From assembly GCA_023512255.1 (NCBI GenBank), contig JAILZY010000106.1, positions 1-11,331 of the forward strand: DNA of 11,331 nt, written 5' to 3'. Source of the stretch: a bacterium. Its GTDB lineage: Bacteria; SZUA-182; DTGQ01. Under the pieces are notes generated by a model. The model saw nothing but the letters and a program-made list of their open reading frames with translations, searched no databases and was not told the origin of the DNA. The translations under genes and the position numbers were made by a program. Positions 5,615 to 11,331 of this stretch are shown one piece after another. How positions within the stretch are numbered: position 1 is the stretch's first letter; each line of letters starts with the position of its first letter.

Positions 5615-7018
5615 CACTTCCCCATATTTTTCCTCTAATAACCTGAGCACCTGCTGACAGAATAAAGTCAGGGTATCATCGCGAGCCCCCATGACCAGCA
5701 CCGTATCACCGGGTCTGGTTTCTTCGATCATCAAGGGCAAAAGCTCCTGCCGGCTTTCTCCATACCAGGCTCTTCTTCCCCTGGCCTGAATGGCTTGGAC
5801 CAGGTCCTTTGAGGAAATATCGCGGATCACACTGCCGCCAGCGTAAAAGATTTCGGGCAGAAAGATTAGATCCTGCTCTGATGTTCCGGCAGTGAGAGAA
5901 TCGATCAACTCCTTTTGGAAGAGCCTGAGCGGGCCGAAGCCGTGAGGCTGAAACAGGACGATGAGTCGTGAGCCAAGCAGACTTGCGGCCTCTAGGGTAG
6001 CCGCAATTTTATCGGGATTATGGGCGAAATCATCAATCACTCGGATGCCTTGTACTTGGCCGATCAGATCAAATCGGCGACTAATTCCCTGAAACTCGGC
6101 CAGCCCCTCGGCTATGGTCGCCAGCGGCACCCCAAGGTAGCTGGCTGCGGCTGTGGCTGCCAGCGCATTGGCGATATTATGGAGCCCTATTACCTTCAGG
6201 CGAAAGGGATGCTCCCCGCACTCAAAACTGCTCCCATCAGGCTTAAGGCTAATCTTATCAGCCCGATATGATGATCCGCTGGATATCGGGCCGCCTGATA
6301 GATCTTTTTCCAGAGAGAAGGAAATGGTGCGGTTTTGATCCAGATGCAATGAGGAGATATGCTGACAGTCTTCATTGACCACTATCTTTTCTTTGGTCTG
6401 GTCAGCAAAGGTTTGGAAAAGGCTTTTTAGTTCAGGGATATCCTTATGGTCTTTGGAGATATTGGTGATGATGGCTACTTTAGGGTGGTAGTTGACAATT
6501 GAGCCGTCGCTTTCATCGACCTCAGCCACAATTATAGAGGATGAGCCGTAGCGCATATTGTTCGGCCGTCCTCTGAGCAGAAAGTTTTTCATGGCCCCGC
6601 CGCTTATGATTGTCGGATCCAAGCCAGCCCAGGTCAGGATGTAGCCTAGCATGCCGGTTACTGTACTCTTGCCACTTGTTCCAGCCACGGCGATCCCATA
6701 GCTATTGTTCAGCAATTCAGCCAGGACCTCAGCTCGTTTTCTGATAGGAATATTGAGCTGATGAGCCTTGACTACATCAGCAATGCTCTCTTCCACGGCC
6801 GCTGAGACTACTACGGCCTCAACCTCTTGAGTAACTCCGCTGCCGTTTTGCGGAAAAAGCTGAATGCCGCCCGAGGATAGCCAATCGAACAGGGGAGTAT
6901 TCACTCCGAGATCAAAATTGCGGTCTGACCCACTGACCTTGTTTCCCCTGCCGATCAGAACCTGAGCCAGAGCGCTCATGCCGCTTCCTCCAACGCCGAC
7001 CAAATGATACCAAGCCAT
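5612..7018 (-). CDS. MurC-like Mur ligase family protein (UDP-N-acetylmuramate-alanine ligase relative)
   Basis: Mur ligases join an amino acid or peptide to a UDP-sugar acid with ATP, in the cytoplasm, for peptidoglycan synthesis or recycling. All three domains are present in 468 residues: the N-terminal Rossmann signature GVGGSGMSALA (8-18), the ATP loop GTSGKST (113-119), DESDGS (168-173), TNISKDH (185-191), HNIANAL (280-286), SRRFD (313-317), DDFAHNP (329-335) and FQPH (356-359). The order and the N-terminus are MurC/Mpl-like. Several residues are atypical: GTHGKTT is the usual ATP loop, AHHP the usual form of AHNP, and FQPHRYSR the usual form of FQPHGFGP. The true substrate is therefore open (MurC, Mpl-like recycling, or another). 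ATG 7018 is chosen because AGGAG lies 9 nt upstream; the earlier in-frame ATG at 7027 abuts that AGGAG directly. It stands outside any dcw cluster, between GT9 and ptsI. Confidence 0.85.
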   Translation of the reverse strand: MAWYHLVGVGGSGMSALAQVLIGRGNKVSGSDRNFDLGVNTPLFDWLSSGGIQLFPQNGSGVTQEVEAVVVSAAVEESIADVVKAHQLNIPIRKRAEVLAELLNNSYGIAVAGTSGKSTVTGMLGYILTWAGLDPTIISGGAMKNFLLRGRPNNMRYGSSSIIVAEVDESDGSIVNYHPKVAIITNISKDHKDIPELKSLFQTFADQTKEKIVVNEDCQHISSLHLDQNRTISFSLEKDLSGGPISSGSSYRADKISLKPDGSSFECGEHPFRLKVIGLHNIANALAATAAASYLGVPLATIAEGLAEFQGISRRFDLIGQVQGIRVIDDFAHNPDKIAATLEAASLLGSRLIVLFQPHGFGPLRLFQKELIDSLTAGTSEQDLIFLPEIFYAGGSVIRDISSKDLVQAIQARGRRAWYGESRQELLPLMIEETRPGDTVLVMGARDDTLTLFCQQVLRLLEEKYGEV

Positions 7019-7038
7019 GATTGTCATCTCCTAATATC

Positions 7039-7056
7039 CAATATTCTCAATATTCT
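7039..7056. repeat. Perfect 9-bp tandem duplication
   Basis: CAATATTCT at 7039-7047 is repeated exactly at 7048-7056 in the GT9-Mur ligase gap, directly upstream of the Mur ligase ribosome site. Confidence 0.75.
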
Positions 7057-7068
7057 CATTCGAAAATC

Positions 7069-7965
7069 TTAATCTGAGAGAATGATTTGTTTCCGCATAA
7101 GTATATCCCGAATAGCCAAAAGAGCCTGCCCCTCGCTCTGAGCTTGCAGGTTTACGGCCCTGTGGCCGATAACGCCCCAGATGTCAGGATCGGTGGTTTT
7201 ATACAGGGCTATAGTTGGTGTGCCTAGAATGGCAGCCAGGTGGCTGGCTCCTGAATCATTGCCGATGTAGAGTGCGGCTTTGGCTTGCAATTGGGCCAGA
7301 GCTTCCACATCGGGTGGCCGCTCGATCAGCTCCCCGCTCAAATGTTGCTCTAGCTTCTCATCTTCTGCTGGTCCCAGGAGGAACCTGATCTCAGAATAAC
7401 CCTGCTGCCGCAATTGGCGAGCCAGCTCACAGTATAGCCACAGGGAGTAATTTTTAGCTGGGCTGCCGCTGCCAGGATGAATCAGGGCATACTCACCCCT
7501 ACTCATTGAGCCGCCAAGAGAAAAACTGGGGAGAGGAGGGGTAGAAAGCCCAAGGGGTAAAAAAGAGCGAGCCATCGGAAAGTGCGAGCCGACAGCCAGA
7601 TAGTGATAGGTGGCAACATGTAGTCGCTTTTGGGGAAAAGGAGGAATGAGAGCCACAGGCAAAGAGGCCGATTTTTTGAGGAGCTCAGATACTGCCTGGC
7701 CTTGGGCAAGCCAGAGGACAGCTCCCTTGGGAGAGCCAAGAGCAGGAGGGAGGCTGTGGCCGGAGAAAAATTCGATCAACTCGGATGATTCGCCGTCACA
7801 GCAGGTGTCAATTAGTCCTAGTCTGATAGCCAATCGGAGATATTCAGGACGGCCAAGCCCTATGAACTGAAGGTCTGGGAAACTTTCTCTTAGGGCGTAC
7901 AGTGCAGGCCAGGTGAGAATGAAATCACCCAAGGCCCCACGATGGCAAATCAGGAATTGCTCCAT
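7069..7965 (-). CDS. Glycosyltransferase family 9 protein (LPS heptosyltransferase-like)
   Basis: GT9 enzymes transfer heptose from ADP-heptose to the lipopolysaccharide inner core on the cytoplasmic face of the inner membrane. The 298 residues have the two Rossmann halves. The N-terminal acceptor-side motif is HRGALGDFILTWPAL at 8-22. The nucleotide-sugar half starts at IHPGSGSPAKNYS (162-174), and the donor-site signature YIGNDSGASHLAA lies at 233-245, followed by LGTPTIALY (247-255). It is about 50 residues shorter than RfaC/RfaF, mainly in the central part, so its precise acceptor (heptosyltransferase I, II, III or another sugar) cannot be told. No strong ribosome site is seen; GAAGGA lies about 15 nt upstream. 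It is the first gene of the minus-strand group and implies an outer membrane with LPS-type glycolipid. Confidence 0.9.
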   Translation of the reverse strand: MEQFLICHRGALGDFILTWPALYALRESFPDLQFIGLGRPEYLRLAIRLGLIDTCCDGESSELIEFFSGHSLPPALGSPKGAVLWLAQGQAVSELLKKSASLPVALIPPFPQKRLHVATYHYLAVGSHFPMARSFLPLGLSTPPLPSFSLGGSMSRGEYALIHPGSGSPAKNYSLWLYCELARQLRQQGYSEIRFLLGPAEDEKLEQHLSGELIERPPDVEALAQLQAKAALYIGNDSGASHLAAILGTPTIALYKTTDPDIWGVIGHRAVNLQAQSEGQALLAIRDILMRKQIILSD

Positions 7966-8235
7966 AAGCCGATGCCGTATTCCTTCGTCAAGAAAATGAA
8001 AAATCTAAAATTTTAGCTCTTTTAATAGCTCAAGCCGTAGAGATAGCTTAACTATAGCAGAAAGGTAGTGTGAAGTATAGCCAAATTTCTGACGATACTC
8101 TAAATATAGGCTATTTTCCCAGTGAAATTGTGAAAATCATACTTGACAAATTTCTTCAAATATTTTTATAGTATGAAAGCATAAGGGCTTTAAAGCAGCG
8201 CTTAGCATATTTAATACCAACCATAAGGAAAGTTG
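7966..8235. other. Divergent intergenic region between GT9 gene and trpB
   Basis: This 270-nt AT-rich spacer separates the two gene groups. The plus side has a clear promoter (8143-8172). On the minus side no convincing promoter for the GT9 gene is visible; the best guess is TTGAGC followed after 17 nt by TTTTAG, which is weak. No tryptophan-codon leader peptide or attenuator hairpin is seen before trpB. Confidence 0.5.
8143..8172 (+). promoter_or_regulatory. Strong sigma-70-like promoter of trpBA
   Basis: TTGACA (8143-8148) is followed after 18 nt by TATAGT (8167-8172), with an AT-rich spacer and upstream region. The transcript would start near 8179 and have a leader of about 57 nt without Trp codons, so control, if any, would be at initiation or by an unseen factor. 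Confidence 0.7.
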
Positions 8236-9471
8236 ATGACCCGGAAAAGTGGATATTACGGTCGCTTTGGCGGTGCGTTTGTGCCAGAAATTCTGATAGC
8301 CACGCTGAGGCAATTAGAGAAAGAATTCTATGAGGCCAAGAGCGATCCTAATTTTTGGTCTGAATACACATCTTTGATGTCAACTTACTCCTGTCGCCCT
8401 ACGCCTCTGACCCTGGCTGAAAATTTGACTCACTATTTTGGGGGAGCCAAAATCTACATTAAACGGGAAGACCTAAATCACACTGGGGCTCATAAAGCCA
8501 ATAATGTCATGGGGCAGGGGCTTTTAGTCAGGCGAATGGGCAAAAAGCGGGTCATTGCTGAGACTGGTGCAGGCCAGCATGGAGTGGCCGTAGCCACTAT
8601 GGCCGCCCGATTCGGTCTTGAGTGCACGATATATATGGGAGAGGTTGATGTTGAGCGTCAGCGGCCCAATGTTTTCTGGATGGAGCAGTTAGGGGCGACA
8701 GTAGTTCCGGTGAAGGATGGCTCCCGTACCCTGAAGGATGCGATCAATGAAGCCATGCGGGATTGGAGTGCCAGTATGGAGACCACTCACTATGTCCTGG
8801 GCACAGCCTGCGGTCCTCATCCCTTCCCTGAGATGGTTACCTATTTTCAATCTATTATCGGCCAGGAGCTAAAAGAGCAGATGCTTCAGCGGGAAGGGCG
8901 GCTGCCAGATCGAATCTATGCCTGTGTTGGTGGAGGGTCTAATGCCCTTGGCATATTTTCTGCATTTTTTGATGATCAGCAGGTAGAGCTGCACGGTGTC
9001 GAAGCCGGGGGAAAAGGACTTGAGAGCGGACACCATGCTGCCAGGCTCTCTTCTGCTGATGCTCGAGTGGGAGTTGCTCAAGGATATAAGACCTTCTTTT
9101 TGCAAGATGAGGAAGGACAAATGAAAGAGACTTATTCCGTAGCTGCCGGGCTGGATTATATAGGAGTGTCCCCGATATTGGCCAATTTGCGAGAGACTGG
9201 CCGAGTCCAGTTCCACGCAGCTACGGACCATGAGGTTATTGAAGCCGTAAGGCTAACCATGAAAAAAGAGGGGATTATTCCCGCTCTTGAATCCGCCCAT
9301 GCTTTTGCCTACGCTTTCCGTGAGGCCCCGACCTTGAGCAAGGATACCATTGTGGTTATCAATCAATCTGGCCGCGGAGACAAAGATATTTTCACCATTG
9401 CCGATGCCCTGGAAGATAAGCAGTGGAAAGAGTTTATCATCAAAAAGGCCAGGGGGTATGAATCTCACTGA
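8236..9471 (+). CDS. trpB: Tryptophan synthase beta chain
   Basis: PLP enzyme of the alpha2-beta2 tryptophan synthase that condenses indole with serine. From ATG 8236 the protein has 411 residues, close to the usual 397. The PLP lysine is K87 in HTGAHKANN, E109 lies in AETGAGQHG, the phosphate loop GGGSN is at 232-236, and NQSGRGDKD near the C-terminus holds the serine that binds the pyridine nitrogen; K87, E109 and 232-236 match Salmonella numbering. It is the TrpB1 type that partners TrpA. The usual SAGLDYPGVGPEH is changed to AAGLDYIGVSPIL followed by ANLRETGR, a variation close to the subgroup with GIGPMHANL. A TTG just before the ATG could extend it by one residue, but AAGGAAAG (8225-8232) fits the ATG. 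The 3' end overlaps trpA by 14 nt. Confidence 0.97.
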   Translation: MTRKSGYYGRFGGAFVPEILIATLRQLEKEFYEAKSDPNFWSEYTSLMSTYSCRPTPLTLAENLTHYFGGAKIYIKREDLNHTGAHKANNVMGQGLLVRRMGKKRVIAETGAGQHGVAVATMAARFGLECTIYMGEVDVERQRPNVFWMEQLGATVVPVKDGSRTLKDAINEAMRDWSASMETTHYVLGTACGPHPFPEMVTYFQSIIGQELKEQMLQREGRLPDRIYACVGGGSNALGIFSAFFDDQQVELHGVEAGGKGLESGHHAARLSSADARVGVAQGYKTFFLQDEEGQMKETYSVAAGLDYIGVSPILANLRETGRVQFHAATDHEVIEAVRLTMKKEGIIPALESAHAFAYAFREAPTLSKDTIVVINQSGRGDKDIFTIADALEDKQWKEFIIKKARGYESH

Positions 9472-10234
9472 GTATATCCGAGAAAAAAGAAAAACCAAAG
9501 ACCTTCTCTGTATGGCTCATCTGGTATGTGGCTATCCAGATCTGGCAACCAATAGAGAAGTCATCAGGATAATGGTCGAGAGGGGGGTAGACCTGATTGA
9601 GCTACAGATCCCCTTCAGTGAACCAATTGCTGATGGACCGACAATTTTGGCCGCTAATCAACTTTCTCTTCAGCGCGGAACCAGGATCAGGGATTGCCTA
9701 TCCCTGATGGAGGAAGTATCGAGTCAATATCCCATCCCCTTTTTGTTCATGACCTATTACAATATTCTCTTCAGTCGCGGGGTGGACACCTTCGTTAAAC
9801 AGGCTCAACAAACCGGAGGGGTGGGATTGATTATTCCAGACGTTCCCCCTGAGGAGGGTGAAGAATACCTCACCGCCTGTCGCACCTATCACCTTTCTCC
9901 TATCCTGCTGATGACCCCCACCAGCAGTTTAGAGCGACTTCGGCTAATTGCCGAGGCTGGTGACGGCTTTTTCTACTGCGTAGCTCGCAAGGGAGTTACC
10001 GGAGCAAAAACTTATCTATCAAAGGAAACCGATGAGTTCATCCAACGCTGTCGAAAGGTAACTGATCTACCCCTGGCTATGGGGCTTGGCATCTCCAGTC
10101 GGGAAGATTTCGACTACCTGGCCGGTAAGGTGGACATTGCCGTTATCGGGAGCGCTATTATCCGTATTTTTGAACAAGGAGGATACCAGGCATTGACGAG
10201 TTTTTTAGAAAAATTGATCATCGGGATCTCTTGA
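9458..10234 (+). CDS. trpA: Tryptophan synthase alpha chain
   Basis: Cleaves indole-3-glycerol phosphate to indole and glyceraldehyde 3-phosphate; indole is channelled to TrpB. The 258-residue TIM barrel keeps both catalytic acids: E48 (LIELQIPFSEP) and D59 (IADGPTI), equivalent to E49 and D60 of Salmonella. Other family blocks are CGYPD (24-28), GLIIPDVPPEE, a VARKGVTGAKT loop in place of VSLTGVTGA, and GLGISSREDF with GSAIIRIFE for phosphate binding. Substitutions such as HLVCGYPD for the usual TAGYPD and ELQIPFSEP for ELGIPFSDP place it in a divergent TrpA subgroup, not a broken gene. The frame is open upstream, but ATG 9458, with AGGGGG one base away and the 14-nt overlap with trpB, gives a normal N-terminus (MNLTEYIREKRK). 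Coupled translation with trpB is likely. Confidence 0.95.
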   Translation: MNLTEYIREKRKTKDLLCMAHLVCGYPDLATNREVIRIMVERGVDLIELQIPFSEPIADGPTILAANQLSLQRGTRIRDCLSLMEEVSSQYPIPFLFMTYYNILFSRGVDTFVKQAQQTGGVGLIIPDVPPEEGEEYLTACRTYHLSPILLMTPTSSLERLRLIAEAGDGFFYCVARKGVTGAKTYLSKETDEFIQRCRKVTDLPLAMGLGISSREDFDYLAGKVDIAVIGSAIIRIFEQGGYQALTSFLEKLIIGIS

Positions 10235-10257
10235 GAGCAGGGAAAATGTTTACCCTA

Positions 10258-10279
10258 AAGTTTTCCATAAGTTTTCCAT
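10258..10279. repeat. Perfect 11-bp tandem duplication
   Basis: AAGTTTTCCAT at 10258-10268 is repeated exactly at 10269-10279, downstream of trpA. Confidence 0.85.
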
Positions 10280-10321
10280 GGGGCCCTGTGTGTTGTAGGC
10301 AGCTGGCAAGCCTTCTGGTGA

Positions 10322-10351
10322 GAAGTCAATAGTATGGAAGTCAATAGTATG
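10322..10351. repeat. Perfect 15-bp tandem duplication
   Basis: GAAGTCAATAGTATG at 10322-10336 is repeated exactly at 10337-10351, in the same gap as the 11-bp duplication and 45 nt before the next start codon. Confidence 0.9.
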
Positions 10352-10396
10352 TATGATTGTGTGTTTTAAGATAATCCCATAAAGAGAGTTTGGAGA

Positions 10397-10870
10397 ATGA
10401 TCAGAAACGAAAGAAACAATTTTGTGACTGCGATAGAAAAATTCAGCATGAGAGAAGAACTAAGGCAGAACCTTGAATCCTCCAGTCAACGAATCCTGTC
10501 TGAGCTGCCCTCCGAATTGCTATGGGAGTGGGATGACCGGTTTGATCTCCCCTTACTGGTCTTTCCCAAAGATATGGAGGAAGAAATTGTGGCTGTGATT
10601 AAGCGCCACTTTCCCAATCAGTGGGATCTTAATTCTATTAAAACGGCACCGCCGGTTATTCGAAAATTAGTGGATAAGTCCTTCGGCATCAGGATCGGGC
10701 AGACAGTGTTTGCTACGGACATGAACCAGGAGGCTTTTATGTTTGCCTTGTATTGGCCTTGGGAAGATAAGGTTACTGTTTCTTTGCGAATCGGTCTGAC
10801 CGGGAAAGGAATTATGGGAGCCGATCAGGAAAAGATCGGAGAGTATCTTCGGGAGTGGTTTCAGCTTTAG
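10397..10870 (+). CDS. Hypothetical protein, 157 aa, family not recognised
   Basis: I do not recognise this protein. It is soluble, with no signal peptide or membrane segment. The N-terminal third is helical and charged (IEKFSMREELRQNLESSSQR, about 13-32), followed by a Trp/acid-rich block LLWEWDDRFDLPLLVFPKD (41-59). After EEIVAVIKRHFPNQWD (62-77), the C-terminal half alternates hydrophobic strands (FGIRIGQTVFATD; FALYWPWEDKVTVSLRIGL). The ATG has GGAGA just upstream with short spacing (TTTGGAGAATG). It lies 162 nt after trpA on the same strand, beyond two tandem duplications, and no promoter or terminator is clear between them, so it may be read through from trpBA. Regular codon use and the long open frame support a real gene; the function cannot be inferred. 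Confidence 0.7.
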   Translation: MIRNERNNFVTAIEKFSMREELRQNLESSSQRILSELPSELLWEWDDRFDLPLLVFPKDMEEEIVAVIKRHFPNQWDLNSIKTAPPVIRKLVDKSFGIRIGQTVFATDMNQEAFMFALYWPWEDKVTVSLRIGLTGKGIMGADQEKIGEYLREWFQL

Positions 10871-10950
10871 TGGTTCTATCGCCTAAGTAAGGGCACTGGT
10901 TCAGTTTAATTGGCTCCCCGATCAGGGTAGTTGAATTTGGAATATTTCAT

Positions 10951-11066
10951 CGCTCATGGCCATTTTCAGTTAAAAGTCAGCTAAATCACCATTCCATTAT
11001 TTTCGCGAAAAGCGGGAATCGAAAATTCCTTGGATTCCGGCTCCTCACGAATGGTAGCCATGAGCG
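10951..11066. repeat. Inner inverted repeat nested in the MITE-like element
   Basis: CGCTCATGGC (10951-10960) is the exact reverse complement of GCCATGAGCG (11057-11066). CATT and AATGG just inside add partial pairing. TTTTCGCGAAAA (11000-11011), a perfect palindrome, lies between the arms, along with ATTCC (10991-10995)/GGAAT (11015-11019) and GGAATC (11015-11020)/GATTCC (11033-11038) pairings. Confidence 0.65.
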
Positions 11067-11075
11067 TATTTTATT

Positions 11076-11104
11076 TTTGGAATATTTCATTTGGAATATT
11101 TCAT
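11076..11104. repeat. Tandem 14-mer, third copy at 10936-10950
   Basis: TTGGAATATTTCAT occurs at 11077-11090 and 11091-11104 in tandem, and once more at 10937-10950 directly abutting the left arm of the inner inverted repeat. Confidence 0.9.
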
Positions 11105-11144
11105 TATGGTAACAGACCTCTTTTGATTATTCCCAAAGATATCT

Positions 11145-11170
11145 CATGGATTCCTGCTTTCGCAGGAGTT
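11145..11170 (+). repeat. Dispersed-type palindromic repeat
   Basis: GGATTCCTGCTTTCGCAGGA forms the hairpin TCCTGC-TTTC-GCAGGA (11152-11167). The motif 'TGGATTCC-GC-TTTC-GC-GGAATGACA' is a common dispersed bacterial repeat by recollection. A degenerate copy lies at about 11031-11053 (TGGATTCCGGCT) and a reverse-oriented fragment at 11003-11020. Confidence 0.5.
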
Positions 11171-11214
11171 ACAAAAAAGACAAAAGTAGAGGTAATTAAA
11201 CTAAACCAGTGCCC

Positions 11215-11331
11215 CCAAAGCCTGTGTGCTTAAGGCGATCATTTCGAGTGGGCATTGCAGATGTTCCCCATGTTGAAAAAATAATGTTGAAAATATAAAG
11301 GGGAGGAGAGAAAATAAAGAGAGAAGAAAGT
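11215..11331. other. Right-end spacer with a 14-bp-period duplication and purine-rich tail
   Basis: ATGTTGAAAA occurs at 11270-11279 and 11284-11293. AAGGGGAGGAG at 11299-11309 looks like a ribosome site, but no start codon follows before the window ends, so whether a gene begins just beyond is unknown. Confidence 0.4.

Larger units (their letters stand above)
10891..11214. mobile_element. MITE-like non-coding element with 21-bp terminal inverted repeats
   Basis: The left end (10891-10911) starts GGGCACTGGTTC and ends AGTTTAATT. The reverse complement of 11194-11214 is the same except for T in place of C at position 12, giving 20 of 21 matches. The 324-bp interval has no credible gene; a short open frame at 11030-11233 crosses the right end and has no gene-like features. 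The ends resemble the GGCACTG start of IS6-type ends only loosely. No target-site duplication is visible next to the ends, so it is either an old insertion or a folded non-mobile repeat. Confidence 0.55.

Noticed and set aside
8179-8235. Trp leader peptide or attenuator before trpB
   Set aside because: The short leader has no run of TGG codons and no terminator-type hairpin with a T-run; the ATG at 8173 lies at the -10 and would not be transcribed.
9350-9457. N-terminal extension of TrpA by 36 residues
   Set aside because: The extension reads across the trpB coding sequence in another frame and has no family similarity; ATG 9458 gives the normal TrpA N-terminus and a typical short overlap.
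10235-10280. Intrinsic terminator after trpA
   Set aside because: Only weak 4-6-bp pairings (GGAAAA with TTTTCC) exist, without a following T-run.
10936-11104. CRISPR-like repeat array
   Set aside because: The 14-mer copies are too short and irregularly spaced, two are directly tandem with no spacer, and no cas genes are present.
11030-11233. 67-codon open frame in the right-end element
   Set aside because: It runs through palindromes and repeated 14-mers, crosses the element's right terminal repeat, and has no ribosome site or protein-like conservation signal.

Overview
This window most likely comes from a Gram-negative bacterium. It carries an ADP-heptose/LPS-type glycosyltransferase (GT9) and a Mur ligase, uses ordinary sigma-70-like promoters and AGGAG-type ribosome sites, and its core genes are intact. 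I cannot name the lineage. Diverged family members (Mur ligase, TrpA, TrpB), decayed genes and many small repeats between genes would fit an uncultured or poorly sampled phylum, but that is inference.

Layout. Positions 1-814 are decayed accessory DNA: the C-terminal end of one Rpn/transposase-like protein, a frameshifted and stop-interrupted remnant of another, and a gene-poor stretch that ends in a good promoter (TTGACA, 17 nt, extended TATTCT). That promoter faces a small methyltransferase-fold protein (815-1330) whose SAM-binding loop is badly eroded. A spacer with several strong, partly competing hairpins (about 1400-1552) separates it from a YciO-branch YrdC/Sua5 protein (1644-2297). A convergent AT-rich terminator region follows.

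The minus strand from 7965 down to 2442 carries five genes in one direction: GT9 glycosyltransferase, MurC-like ligase, PTS enzyme I (ptsI), a WbqC-like protein and RNase HI (rnhA). ptsI and the WbqC gene overlap by 14 nt. rnhA probably has its own promoter inside the wbqC-rnhA junction. Three of the five genes concern the cell envelope or surface sugars; enzyme I has no HPr or EIIA partner in the window.

A 270-nt divergent spacer holds a strong promoter (TTGACA, 18 nt, TATAGT) for trpB-trpA (8236-10234), which overlap by 14 nt and encode both halves of tryptophan synthase. No other trp gene and no Trp-codon leader peptide is visible. A 157-aa protein of unknown function follows. The right end is non-coding. 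It contains a 324-bp element (10891-11214) bounded by nearly perfect 21-bp inverted repeats, with a second inverted repeat, repeated 14-mers and small palindromes inside; it looks like a MITE-type non-autonomous element.

Most of the window is ordinary housekeeping sequence, and I found no clearly new multi-gene system. The items most worth following up are the MITE-like element, the structured spacer before the YciO-like gene, the recurrent short tandem duplications in nearly every gap, the atypical Mur ligase and the eroded methyltransferase.
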